Assembly (NCBI GenBank): GCA_028284145.1
Contig: JANQSH010000088.1
Location: 1 to 39,589, forward strand
Direction: 5' to 3'
DNA: 39,589 nt
Source: Planctomycetaceae bacterium
GTDB lineage: Bacteria; Planctomycetota; Planctomycetia; Planctomycetales; Planctomycetaceae
The notes under the pieces were generated by a model. It was not told the DNA's origin. It did no database searches and was given only the letters and a program-made list of their open reading frames with translations. A program made the translations under genes and the position numbers. Shown piece by piece: positions 16,527 through 25,251 of the stretch; the first letter of the stretch is position 1, and each line of letters opens with the position of its first letter.

Positions 16527-19198
16527 TGCGACCGATCTCCTTCGCCACGACGCCTGCGAAAAGCATCACTGGCGACAATTGCGGTGATCAAAGTTTCAAA
16601 GCGACTATTATCCGACATCAACTTCTCGACGATTCTGTCGACAGTACACTTGTCGTAATACTCCAACCCGCGTCCCAGCGCGAAGGTCATCAGCTTTTCG
16701 GTCAGGCAGCGAGCGAAATCCCGCTTGTCGAGAATGCGAACCAGCTCGACGGCTCCATCGAATTGTTTGCCACCGGGCAACTGCCCCGTGGCATCGACAT
16801 CATGCTTGCCATCTTTCTCCCGCCAGGCCCCGATAACATTGTAATTCTCGAATGCCAGACCAATTGCATCCATCGTGTCGTGGCACGACGCACAGGTGGC
16901 ATTCTCGCGATGAATGGCGAGTTGTTCTCGCAGTGAGAGATTCGGACGTTCAGCCTGCGTTTCTTCCAATTCCGGAACATCGTCAGGAGGATCGGGCGGC
17001 GCTTCGCCCAGAATGTTTTCCATGATCCATTTTCCCCGTTTGACGGGGGAAGTTCGGGTTGGGTTCGATGTCAATGTGAGAATACTGGCGTGGGTCAGAA
17101 TGCCGAGCCGTTTTCCTTCCGGCAGTTGTACGCGTTGAAATGTATTCCCATGGACATTTGGTATACCGTAATGCCTGGCCAGTCGCTCGTTCACAAATGT
17201 CTGGTTGGTTGTGAGCAGGTCAAACACACTGCGGTTCTCACGTTTGATCATGTCGAATACCAGTTCCGTTTCCCGCTGCATGTCCTGCTGCAGAACCTCA
17301 TCATAATCAGGAAACTGCCTGGGATCAGGGACGATCATTGGTAGACGCCGCAAATTCAGCCACTGCACTGCGAAATCATCGACCAGCGAATCGGATTTCG
17401 AATCCGCCAGCATCCGGTGGATTTGTTTGTGTAAAATTTCGTTGTTGCTCAGCAAGCCTGCTTTGGCGAGGTTCAGCAATTCGTCATCCGGCATGCTGCT
17501 CCACAGGAAATACGACAACCGGGTTGCCAGTTCATATTGATTAAGTTCGCTGGTCTGCCGGGGATCATTGGGATTGGGATCGCGCTCAACTCGAAACAGA
17601 AAATGAGGCGAAACGAGAATCGCCTGAAGCGCGAACTGAATGCCCCGGTCGTAGTTGTCCCCCTTTTCCATGGCCAGTTCGACCAGGTCGACATATCGGC
17701 CAATTTCCTCTTCCGTGGCAGGGCGGCGAAATGCGCGATTGGCAAAATTCCTGAGGACCGTTGTTGCGGCTTCCCGCACGGATCGACTGGCACCTGGCCG
17801 AACCGTGATGATCCGGCGATGCGTGTCTGAAAGCTGCTTATCCACGTTCGCATGCAGGCTGTTCACTTCGATCAGTCGCACGAAAAGATTACGATCTCGC
17901 TTGTTACGGTCGGGGTGGTTCGGCTGGTAGTAGTCGTTAATGAACGCCGCGGCCAACCGTGCTTTGCCGGATGAGACTTTGACGGTTGCTTCATATTTGC
18001 GAACTTCTCTGCGGCCGGTCACTTCAAACGTTTTGAAAGCCTTGCCGTTAAGCCGCAATTCCATTTTCGCGTTTTCATCACCCGCCTGATCCGCCCCGGC
18101 TTCGACTCGAACGCGATATTCCCCGCTATGGGGGAAGTTGATGTCAGAGTAGATCTCACCGTTGGAATGAAGGAAGTGGATGCCGCCATCCCGCCATCGG
18201 TTGTTAAAGGAGTTCTTCAATCCATCGTGAGTTTTGCGGATGGCGAAAGGCTCAGCTGCTTCGGTGTCGATTGCACGTTCAGAAATCTGCTCGGCTGCGT
18301 CGAGGTACTTTTCCAACAGCAGCGGAGAAATGGAAAGGACATCTCCGATATTGTCGAAGCCATGACCAACATCGTCGGATGGAAAATCCTCAGACGGCGA
18401 AAAGTTGACACCGACGAGATCGCGAATCGTGTTGTCATACTCCGTTCGGTTCAGTCGGCGAATTGTGACGCGTCCGGGATCACTGACCAGATTGCAATCG
18501 ATGTCGATCAACTCATCATGCAGCCAGACGGCAATTGCTTCAGTTTCTTTTCTGGTGGGGCGGGGATCATAATCATCCGGGGGCATCGCACCCGATTTCA
18601 GAATACGGTAGACATGTTCCCACGTCTTGCGATCGTTGTGGATGTCTCGCACGGATGAATAGCGGTGGAAGGCATAACCTTCCATCATCTCGTCCGGTCC
18701 GTGGCAGTCGAAACAGTACTTCTTGAAAAACGGTCTGATGTCGGCCTCAAACGAGAAACGCCTGGCGGCTGCCGGATTGATTAGATCGCTTTTATCGCCG
18801 GGTTGTGCGGTGGGCGATGTCGTTGTCTCGACCTGACCTGCTTGCACTTCTTCAATACCGATATCGTATGTCGCTATAAAAATCGCGGCCAGCAGAACAA
18901 GTGAAGCAAGCAGACTCATTCCCAGGACGATGTATTTCCGCGTTGGTTTTTTCTGTGGTCGTGTCAAATTTTCGGATATCGACCGATGTTGTGTCACAGA
19001 TTTTTGTCGGAGAGATTCGACTGGACGAGGTTCTGGTGTGTGGGAGTTCGTTCCCGCCTGATCGAATACGGGAACAACGTAGCGACCGGTGCAGCCATCC
19101 TGCGGACACTTCCCCCGCCGTCCGGCGAACTTCGCATTCACCTGGAATCGTAATCCACATTGAGGACAGGAAACTCTCAGATTCATGGCGTGGTGCAT
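16523..19198 (-). CDS. Planctomycete cytochrome c-like DUF1587/1595/1592/1588/1585 protein with zinc-ribbon N-terminus
   Basis: An 891-aa membrane-anchored protein. Residues 11-36 form a short zinc-ribbon-like motif (C11xxC14 and C31, C36), then a membrane helix (88-111), then a PSCyt1-type haem motif CFDCH (162-166) in YCFDCHGPDE. DUF1587, DUF1595, DUF1592 and DUF1588 regions follow, then a second haem-type motif CASCH (769-773) and DUF1585 at the end. It is expected to be a cell-envelope protein with covalent haem, working with the co-transcribed DUF1552 protein; electron transfer during breakdown of complex compounds is a common proposal, not proven. An alternative ATG is 12 bases downstream (19186). 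The cytoplasmic zinc ribbon fused to it is notable. Confidence 0.92.
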   Translation of the reverse strand: MHHAMNLRVSCPQCGLRFQVNAKFAGRRGKCPQDGCTGRYVVPVFDQAGTNSHTPEPRPVESLRQKSVTQHRSISENLTRPQKKPTRKYIVLGMSLLASLVLLAAIFIATYDIGIEEVQAGQVETTTSPTAQPGDKSDLINPAAARRFSFEADIRPFFKKYCFDCHGPDEMMEGYAFHRYSSVRDIHNDRKTWEHVYRILKSGAMPPDDYDPRPTRKETEAIAVWLHDELIDIDCNLVSDPGRVTIRRLNRTEYDNTIRDLVGVNFSPSEDFPSDDVGHGFDNIGDVLSISPLLLEKYLDAAEQISERAIDTEAAEPFAIRKTHDGLKNSFNNRWRDGGIHFLHSNGEIYSDINFPHSGEYRVRVEAGADQAGDENAKMELRLNGKAFKTFEVTGRREVRKYEATVKVSSGKARLAAAFINDYYQPNHPDRNKRDRNLFVRLIEVNSLHANVDKQLSDTHRRIITVRPGASRSVREAATTVLRNFANRAFRRPATEEEIGRYVDLVELAMEKGDNYDRGIQFALQAILVSPHFLFRVERDPNPNDPRQTSELNQYELATRLSYFLWSSMPDDELLNLAKAGLLSNNEILHKQIHRMLADSKSDSLVDDFAVQWLNLRRLPMIVPDPRQFPDYDEVLQQDMQRETELVFDMIKRENRSVFDLLTTNQTFVNERLARHYGIPNVHGNTFQRVQLPEGKRLGILTHASILTLTSNPTRTSPVKRGKWIMENILGEAPPDPPDDVPELEETQAERPNLSLREQLAIHRENATCASCHDTMDAIGLAFENYNVIGAWREKDGKHDVDATGQLPGGKQFDGAVELVRILDKRDFARCLTEKLMTFALGRGLEYYDKCTVDRIVEKLMSDNSRFETLITAIVASDAFRRRRGEGDRSQ

Positions 19199-19255
19199 TT
19201 GGGTGGAGTGGTTCCGTCATGCTTGCCAGGGTCCGTTTCGGGCAAGCACTCGCGG

Positions 19256-19458
19256 GAGCGTATTACGCTCTTCTGTGGCGCGAAAATCATCTTCTGGCCT
19301 GCAAACGCAGTGCCTTGCCAAGGCTTTGTTTTGGGATGCGGATTAACATAGCCCGCTCCGTTGTCGCTGCCTGCAACTTCATCAAACCCAACTTTTCGTC
19401 TTAATGGTCCGTCGTTCCCCACGAGTGAGAACCGTCACACGAAAAGGGAGACTGCTCC
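19256..19458 (+). repeat. Dispersed intergenic repeat, long form (copy 7)
   Basis: Long form with all three parts: GAGCGTATTACGCTC, GGCCTGCAAACGCAGTG, CCTTGCCAAGGC, GCCCGCTCCGTTGTCG, CTTCATCAAACCCAAC, CCCCACGAG, GAAAAGGGAGACTGCTCC. It lies 57 bases upstream of the cytochrome-like gene, where its promoter would be expected. Confidence 0.9.
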
Positions 19459-19736
19459 AGCTAATCATATCAAACATTCAATACAGTTTGAAGTGTCGAT
19501 CCCAAAAAAGCTCAATGATAGATGACGATTCTGTTTAGAGCGTAAATTGCTTTGGAACTATACCACCCAAACACCTCAGTGGTGACCGCGAATCAAACCG
19601 ATCCATCGAATTCCTGGCTCTACATTGTTGTGGCGATGTACGAAAGGCCTGACTCACTTTCGGTATGTGGAGCGTAGCGATAACCTGTTTCTGTTAATTT
19701 GGTTGCAACGGAAAAGATGAAGATGGGCGATGCCTG
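19459..19736. other. Non-coding gap
   Basis: These 278 bases between the long repeat and the PDZ gene are locally A/T-rich and show no gene, RNA or clear hairpin. Confidence 0.5.
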
Positions 19737-20684
19737 CTATTGCGATCGGCTACTGCCGAAACGGATAGCGGGAACTCTCTGTTTCGACAGGTGTCCCTTT
19801 ATCAATGTTCGCACATCCGGTTTGAGTTTTTGGAGTTCCTGTTCCAGCAATGTTCCTTTGAGCATCTTCTGGAAACTGTCGTCATTGTTGATGGCAAGTT
19901 CCATTTCGAGAATGGTTTGCGTCTTCAGACAAGAGCGATGCTGCATATGAACTCGCAGGCCGAGACGGTTTTTCCCAGCCATGATGGGGAAGCAGCGAAA
20001 TCGAACACCTTTCGGTGGGGAATTTCTGCCCAGAGAATCCATGACGCCGGCAATGCGTTTGTGATTCGATGGCAGAGCCTTTTCAATTTGCAGTAACACG
20101 TCCTCTTTCGACCCGGAGAACTGATGATCTGATTTTCTGCCGTCCGACTTGACAGTCATGATGTGAACGTCAGCTTGACCATTCTCTCGCACGCTGATTC
20201 GAACGCTCCGCTGCTGGATTCCTGCCGGTATCTGCGGGAGCGCTGCGGAGACCGCCTTTGCAACTTCAGGAATCAGTCGGCTTCCGACCTTCAGCGTTGT
20301 TTTTCGGGACCGGCCAGACCGGATCAATTCAAGAGTCACCTCTGCCCTGGGTTGGCAATTGAGTGTCAGGTGTTTCAACTGATCTCTGGATGTCAGAGCT
20401 GTTCCGTTGAATCTGAAGAGAACATCATGCCTCCTTATGCCCGCACGATCCGCTGGTGACTTCGGCAGAACCGAAGTCACCAGCAATCCCGGTTGTCCCT
20501 GCAACAGATTTTCCAGGTGACTGGCCAAAGCTGGATCGACTTTGCCGACGATGATTCCCAAATAGGTCTCAGTCGGCTGCTTTCTTTCCGCTTGCAGATC
20601 TTGTGGGACAGCATCCTGGCCGCGCAGTTGTGCGGGGATCAACATGCCGTATGCCGCGAAAAGGATCAACAATCGGACGACCAA
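19737..20684 (-). CDS. Secreted PDZ-domain protein
   Basis: A 315-aa protein with an N-terminal signal peptide (LLILFAAYGMLIPAQLRG) and one PDZ domain (about residues 41-125; YLGIIVG, then LLVTSVLPKSPADRAGIRRHDVLFRFNG). No protease catalytic triad is seen, so it is a PDZ binder and not a DegP/HtrA enzyme. The rest is basic and of unknown fold. It is the third gene of an ECF sigma factor operon (54 bp after the membrane protein gene). By analogy with sigma-E-type envelope stress modules, it might sense misfolded outer proteins or bind the anti-sigma factor; this is inference from order only. Confidence 0.8.
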   Translation of the reverse strand: MVVRLLILFAAYGMLIPAQLRGQDAVPQDLQAERKQPTETYLGIIVGKVDPALASHLENLLQGQPGLLVTSVLPKSPADRAGIRRHDVLFRFNGTALTSRDQLKHLTLNCQPRAEVTLELIRSGRSRKTTLKVGSRLIPEVAKAVSAALPQIPAGIQQRSVRISVRENGQADVHIMTVKSDGRKSDHQFSGSKEDVLLQIEKALPSNHKRIAGVMDSLGRNSPPKGVRFRCFPIMAGKNRLGLRVHMQHRSCLKTQTILEMELAINNDDSFQKMLKGTLLEQELQKLKPDVRTLIKGHLSKQRVPAIRFGSSRSQ

Positions 20685-20738
20685 AGGGTAATCTCCCGGT
20701 GTACGCGAAAACCACTCATGGCGACAATGCGAGCAGGA

Positions 20739-21350
20739 CTACTCGTCGTCTTCGATCGGAAAGACTTCAATGTCGATGATGTCAAAGTCAAACTCTGCTG
20801 AGTCTCCCGATTCCTTATCGGTTGCCATGTATCTCTTACGGCTCAGCTTCGATTCCACCTGCATCCTGCCATCTTCGGTTTCGATATGCTCGACGAAGTT
20901 CCGCGTCTGTACATCTTCGCCCTCGACGATAATTGGTTCCAGCGCGAAATCATCTTCTTCCAGCAGTGGCATTGTGTCATCCACGGCAATCACTTCGGGT
21001 TGCGAACGATTCTTATCCATTGACTTCGGGTTTGATTCGGAGTCTTTCGTGGCGAGTTGATCTGGTTGACCATCGTTCGCGTCTTCCAACAAGCCACTCG
21101 GCGAAACGAATAACAGCATCAAAAGTGCCGCCGCCACGATGCCAATGGTGATACCGGCAATCAGCGAGCGTTGTTCAGATGCAGGTTGGCTGGATAGCAA
21201 CCCTGCCGAAACCGGCCCCTGAAACATCGGAGTGTGCGTTGGATCGTCCAGCCGAGCCAATGCATGCTCGGATTCTGCGCGGTAGAAGTCATCGAGCAAC
21301 CGGCCAACCTGCTGTTCGTCCCATGTCATCCTGTTTTCTTCGTGTTCCAT
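20739..21350 (-). CDS. Single-pass membrane protein, probable anti-sigma factor
   Basis: A 203-aa protein with a cytoplasmic N-terminal part (about 60 residues, helical, starting with WDEQQVGRLLDDFYRAE), one membrane helix (62-83) and an acidic extracytoplasmic part ending in IEVFPIEDDE. This layout, and its place directly after an ECF sigma factor gene, is what an anti-sigma factor would show. There is no HxxxCxxC zinc motif, so it is not of the ZAS type. The sequence itself matches no family that I recognise. ATG at residue 8 is an alternative start. Confidence 0.65.
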   Translation of the reverse strand: MEHEENRMTWDEQQVGRLLDDFYRAESEHALARLDDPTHTPMFQGPVSAGLLSSQPASEQRSLIAGITIGIVAAALLMLLFVSPSGLLEDANDGQPDQLATKDSESNPKSMDKNRSQPEVIAVDDTMPLLEEDDFALEPIIVEGEDVQTRNFVEHIETEDGRMQVESKLSRKRYMATDKESGDSAEFDFDIIDIEVFPIEDDE

Positions 21351-21433
21351 CTTTCCACCTCCCGGAGCGATTCACAGAAAAGGCTGCGACATCCGAGAAT
21401 ATCGTCGACCCAGGCGGTCGATCAGATTCAGGT

Positions 21434-21946
21434 TTATTTTTCAAACGGGCTGGTCAGCCCCATCTGTTCCAGTTGTTTTCCAAGTCGTTTCCGAGCCCGC
21501 GAAAGCCTCATGTCAATGGCGGGCGAAGTGGTATCGAGGACATCGGCAATCCGTTGGGATTTCCAGCCCAGTGCGTATCGCAAAACAAGTACTTCGCGAT
21601 CCTCGTCTCGCAGATACCCCAACGCATTCCGCACCTGTTCGTGGATCTCCTGGTTGGCCAATTCGTTAACGTGGGGCGTTTTCGCCGAAGGCATCTCTTC
21701 CATGTATTCGGTTGGCTGAGCGGCAAAACGCTGCCGACGGGCAATATCCCTCAGCCAGTTACGCCCAACACGCAACAACCAGGCCCGTACATCGCGAATT
21801 GGTTCTCCGTTCTGTTCCTGTAAACGTAAAAAGACCTCCTGGACGGCATCGTATGCACGATCTGCGTTGCCACACTGTGCATAAAACAACGCCCACAGTT
21901 CTCGATTCAGTCTGTTATAGGCTGCTTCAATCTCTTCGGATTTCAT
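21434..21946 (-). CDS. ECF-type RNA polymerase sigma factor
   Basis: A 170-aa sigma-70 family factor with only region 2 (YDAVQEVFLRLQE, then VRAWLLRVGRNWLRDIARR) and region 4 (DREVLVLRYALGWKSQRIADVLDTTSPAIDMRLSRARKRL), which is the ECF layout. Such factors redirect RNA polymerase to a small regulon and are usually held by a membrane anti-sigma factor. The gene order here (sigma, membrane protein, PDZ protein; gaps 83 and 54 bp) fits such a module. An upstream ATG (21967) is possible; the chosen one has AGGG about six bases upstream. No autoregulated promoter could be assigned with confidence. Confidence 0.9.
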   Translation of the reverse strand: MKSEEIEAAYNRLNRELWALFYAQCGNADRAYDAVQEVFLRLQEQNGEPIRDVRAWLLRVGRNWLRDIARRQRFAAQPTEYMEEMPSAKTPHVNELANQEIHEQVRNALGYLRDEDREVLVLRYALGWKSQRIADVLDTTSPAIDMRLSRARKRLGKQLEQMGLTSPFEK

Positions 21947-21967
21947 TGCAGCCCTGTCGTCCAACAT

Positions 21968-22290
21968 ACGACAAGGAATCCTGACTGACCGGGTGGGAAC
22001 AATAAATCACGACTGCAACCCACCTTGACTACGAAAAATTTGTGACGCTGTTTACAGTATGACACCAGCTCCTGTGTTGGGGAGGGAACTTCCCGCACGA
22101 GCAGGCATTTCCCACCATATCCAGGCAGATATTGACCGCAAATCGCACTATCGTCTGGAAACATAGACGAAAATCTCATTCGGATCTAACCTCTCAAATG
22201 GTAGAGAATTTGGAGGATTTTTGACGCTCTACCAACCAGGCTTCAAAATGAACTGCAGATCACAAGGCCATATTGGGAAAAGGGTTATGC
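21968..22290. other. Non-coding region upstream of the sigma operon
   Basis: No gene is supported here. It must contain the start region of the minus-strand sigma operon, and perhaps that of the plus-strand genes. Confidence 0.45.
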
Positions 22291-22437
22291 GTGATTTCCG
22301 ATTCTCGCGGCGACCTTTTGGAGTTATTGACGGCACGGCGACCGGAACGATTCCGTGAATTCGTTGAGTCATCCGGTCGAGAAAGGTACACGTTAATTGA
22401 ACCTTCCGGCCAGACTGTGATACCGTCTTGCCGGTAA
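22291..22437 (+). CDS. Small hypothetical protein (48 aa, GTG start)
   Basis: A 48-codon frame starting at GTG, with AAGGG six bases upstream and ending in TAA. The product is soluble and charged (starts VISDSRGDLLELLTARR, ends TVIPSCR). Base use at third positions and amino-acid mix look coding. It precedes the ROK gene by 93 bp on the same strand and could be its leader gene. No family is recognised, and a chance frame cannot be excluded. Confidence 0.35.
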   Translation: MISDSRGDLLELLTARRPERFREFVESSGRERYTLIEPSGQTVIPSCR

Positions 22438-22530
22438 AGACCGTTTCCATTTTCAACGTAAACCAAACCATCCACCGGTTGGCAAATTGGCGGCGCAGGT
22501 ATGAGGGCAGTGTGAGAGGAGAACGATCGC

Positions 22531-23550
22531 ATGAATGAAGCCGTCGATTCGTCGGCAGACGAATACTACCTGGGAATTGATGTCGGCGGGACGAACGTTA
22601 AAGCTGGTGTTGTCGATTCACTGGCTCAACCACTGTCGAAAACGAGCGTTCCGACAGAGGCTGATCATGGCCCGGAGGTGGGGATCACCAACATTCAGCA
22701 GGCGGCCTGGCAGGCAGTCGATCTGAGCGGCATGTCGATTGATCAAATCACGTGTGTCGGTTTGGCGACGCCGGGAACGATGGATATCCCCACTGGCATG
22801 CTGCTCGATCCGCCGAATCTTCCCGGCTGGAAAAATATACCAATCCGACAAATCATTCAGGACCATTTGCAAAAGCCGACCATTTTACAGAATGATGCCA
22901 ATGCAGCAGCGTATGGGGAGTTCTGGGGCGGCACGGCGAAAGAAGTCGGCAGCCTGCTGCTGTGGACGTTAGGGACCGGCGTCGGCGCGGGAATCATCAT
23001 CGGCGATACGATCATTGAGGGAGCGCACTCCTGCGGCTCGGAATGTGGACATATCATTATCGAGATGAACAATGGTCGGCTGTGTGATACGGGGCAGACT
23101 GGCACTCTGGAAGCGTATTGCAGCGCGAAGTCGTTATTGCGGCGTTGTCACGAAGCCCTGGATGACGGTCGCGAATCGGTGATACAAGCTGTGCGAGATG
23201 CGGGTGAGGAGATCACCCCGATTTTGATGGGGCAAGCAGCCGCTGAGGGTGATCTTTTGTGCGAAGAACTGATCCTCGAAACGGCCCGGATTCTGGGGGT
23301 TGGCACAACGTCGATGATCCACGCGGTCAACCCGGCGATGGTGCTGATTGGTGGTGCGATGACTTTCGGCCGGTACGATACGAAACTCGGTCGGCGATTC
23401 CTGCAGGAAATCAAGGATGAAGTGGACCGCCGAGCCTTTCCAACTCCCACGCAACGAACAATTATCGAGTATGCCTCGCTGGGAGGCGATGCCGGGTTTA
23501 TCGGAGCAGCCGGTTGTGCTCGATTGGATTTTCACCGAAAGCAGGTTTGA
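22531..23550 (+). CDS. ROK-family sugar kinase (glucokinase-like)
   Basis: A 339-aa protein of the ROK family, which phosphorylates hexoses with ATP. It shows the phosphate-binding motif DVGGTNVKAG (17-26), the catalytic region QNDANAAAYGE with D122, and TLGTGVGAGIIIG. The ROK zinc site (normally H...CxCGxxGCxE) is altered: H174 and C185 remain, but the run reads CDTGQTGTLE, so two of three cysteines are lost. There is no DNA-binding domain, so it is a kinase and not a NagC-type repressor. GAGGAG precedes the start. Sugar specificity is unknown; glucose is likely. Confidence 0.9.
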   Translation: MNEAVDSSADEYYLGIDVGGTNVKAGVVDSLAQPLSKTSVPTEADHGPEVGITNIQQAAWQAVDLSGMSIDQITCVGLATPGTMDIPTGMLLDPPNLPGWKNIPIRQIIQDHLQKPTILQNDANAAAYGEFWGGTAKEVGSLLLWTLGTGVGAGIIIGDTIIEGAHSCGSECGHIIIEMNNGRLCDTGQTGTLEAYCSAKSLLRRCHEALDDGRESVIQAVRDAGEEITPILMGQAAAEGDLLCEELILETARILGVGTTSMIHAVNPAMVLIGGAMTFGRYDTKLGRRFLQEIKDEVDRRAFPTPTQRTIIEYASLGGDAGFIGAAGCARLDFHRKQV

Positions 23551-23723
23551 CGGCAAACCGCAAGGCGTGATGAACGCGGGGTGTTTCCGAATGAAAAACT
23601 GTGGGCTGGCTTCAAAATGTCGAACGCCCTACAATGATGCACCTTGCCGCCAGCGGTTTCCGAGATTCGAGTTTACGACCATTACTGGAAACAGGCGATG
23701 ATACAATGTGCGGCAAAGACAAT

Positions 23724-23739
23724 CGTGGTCAAGACCACG
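23724..23739. terminator. Small perfect hairpin, possible terminator
   Basis: CGTGGTC-AA-GACCACG is a perfect 7-bp inverted repeat in the 213-bp gap between the ROK gene and the next gene, followed by TATTCTTT. It may end ROK transcription; no strong T-run. Confidence 0.4.
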
Positions 23740-23763
23740 TATTCTTTGATGAAATAAGAGCTT

Positions 23764-24717
23764 ATGCCTTCCGAATCTTCCGATTCCAAATTGTTTCGGG
23801 ACCGGATTCCACTCAAGAATCCCTACGTGGCGGCTGCGCTGGCATGGCTGTTGCCTGGGGCTGGACATTTCTATCAGGGGCGGTACTTCAAGGCGGTTCT
23901 TTATGCCGTTTGTATCTGGGGAACGTTCCTGTACGGCCTGCAACTCGCTCAGTGGCGGGGGATGTACTATCAGTTTGAAGCCGGCAATACGCGGTATGGA
24001 TTTATCGCTCAAGCGGGGATCGGCACCCCAGCCATTCTTTCGTATGTCCAGGCCCGGCGGTACCAGGCTTCCAATTCCAAACGGAACGATCGCGGTGCAT
24101 TGCAGCACAACGATTTTTCCCGCATCAATGAGCCGGTTCAGTCGGAGTTTCGAGCGACCAATGACTGGTTGAGGTTGTTTGAGGAAGTTGATTCTCTCGA
24201 AGGGGAGGTTCATCTGAATGAGCCGGTCGGCCAGGAGGGTTTTGGGACCGACTATCATGGAATCTTCACCGGCACAATGAATGGCGACACGCAGGTCACA
24301 GTGAAGGTGGCGGGGCTCAGCCTCGATCGTGGTGTCGGTTGTGAGGATTGGCGACTCTTGAAGTGCAAAGTGATGGAATCGAGTGATCCGCGCCTGAAAG
24401 CGGGCCAGATTATCTTCGGCGCCGTTCCCCGTCCCGTGCAGGACTGGTTATTCGTGCCGGTCGATGACGATATGTTGCAGAGTTTGAATCGCCAGTTGGG
24501 GAAGCTGTTTGAACTGGCGTTAGTTTATACCTGGATTGCGGGTTTGCTGAATGTCCTCGCCGTGTGGGATGCGTTTGAAGGTCCCGCGTATGGCTACGGC
24601 GACGAACTGGCAACGGATGAAGATGAGAAGAAGAGGAAAGAGGCATCGACGAAGGCAGCAGAAAACGAGTCATCGAAGTCAGACGCAAAACTCTCGACAA
24701 GCGAAGCGACCAGTTGA
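23764..24717 (+). CDS. Membrane protein with TM2-like N-terminus (DUF6677-like)
   Basis: A 317-aa protein. After a short polar N-terminus it has the motif NPYVAAALAWLLPGAGHFYQG and a second hydrophobic helix (AVLYAVCIWGTFLYGLQ), a hairpin typical of TM2-like and planctomycete DUF6677 proteins. A soluble middle part follows, then another membrane helix near 255-275 and a K/E/S-rich tail. It resembles proteins common in planctomycetes but of unknown function. A short-form repeat starts six bases after its stop. Confidence 0.75.
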   Translation: MPSESSDSKLFRDRIPLKNPYVAAALAWLLPGAGHFYQGRYFKAVLYAVCIWGTFLYGLQLAQWRGMYYQFEAGNTRYGFIAQAGIGTPAILSYVQARRYQASNSKRNDRGALQHNDFSRINEPVQSEFRATNDWLRLFEEVDSLEGEVHLNEPVGQEGFGTDYHGIFTGTMNGDTQVTVKVAGLSLDRGVGCEDWRLLKCKVMESSDPRLKAGQIIFGAVPRPVQDWLFVPVDDDMLQSLNRQLGKLFELALVYTWIAGLLNVLAVWDAFEGPAYGYGDELATDEDEKKRKEASTKAAENESSKSDAKLSTSEATS

Positions 24718-24723
24718 GATGTT

Positions 24724-24824
24724 GAGCGTATTACGCTCTTCTGTGCCGCGATGGACGTCGTTTGGACCACAAAACACAGGTTCCCCACGAGCCGGAGACG
24801 TCACATCAGAAAGTAAACTGCTCC
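24724..24824 (+). repeat. Dispersed intergenic repeat, short form (copy 8)
   Basis: A canonical short form: GAGCGTATTACGCTC, CTGTGCCGCGATGGACG, ACACAGGTTCC, CCACGAGCCGGAGACG, GTAAACTGCTCC. It is almost identical to copy 9 lying 309 bp downstream (both carry the rare TTTGGACCACAAAACACAGG variant), so one probably arose recently from the other. Confidence 0.93.
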
Positions 24825-24895
24825 AGGCCCCATTGCCTTCATCATGAAATGAGCCGAATTCCTTTCGGTTTTTTACACGGGAAATTGTGCGAAAC

Positions 24896-25105
24896 ATGTT
24901 TGATCAATCGTTCTCATTGGCAGCGCAGTTGTCGATCACATGGCACGTGATTCCCCTGGCGGTGGTTGTGAGTCTCGTCTACAGCGCGAGCCGATTTGAG
25001 TTGCCCGAGGCGATTTTGCAGCGTTCGGCCCGTTTGTTCGGTACGATACTGCTGTTTATGGGCGTAGTTTTTCTGGTGCTGTATCTGCTGTCGTTTGGGC
25101 TGTGA
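24896..25105 (+). CDS. Small two-helix membrane protein (69 aa)
   Basis: A 69-aa protein made up mainly of two membrane helices (about 14-32, HVIPLAVVVSLVYSASRF, and 47-67, GTILLFMGVVFLVLYLLSFG) joined by a short basic loop. No family name is known to me. It is placed between two near-identical short-form repeats, on the same strand as the preceding membrane protein gene, and may be cotranscribed with it. A GTG nine bases upstream (24887) is an alternative start. Coding potential is good for so small a frame. Confidence 0.65.
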   Translation: MFDQSFSLAAQLSITWHVIPLAVVVSLVYSASRFELPEAILQRSARLFGTILLFMGVVFLVLYLLSFGL

Positions 25106-25132
25106 CAGAAATGGGGGGGCAGGTGTCTGCCA

Positions 25133-25233
25133 GAGCGTATTACGCTCTTCCGTGCCGCGATGGACGTCGTTTGGACCACAAAACACAGGTTCTCCACGAG
25201 CCAGAGACATCACACCAGAAGGGAAACTGTTCT
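25133..25233 (+). repeat. Dispersed intergenic repeat, short form (copy 9)
   Basis: Short form nearly identical to copy 8 (GAGCGTATTACGCTC, GTGCCGCGATGGACG, CCACGAGCCAGAGACATC). It ends 19 bases before the transposase remnant. Confidence 0.93.
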
Positions 25234-25251
25234 AAGACCCAAGGGACAAAA

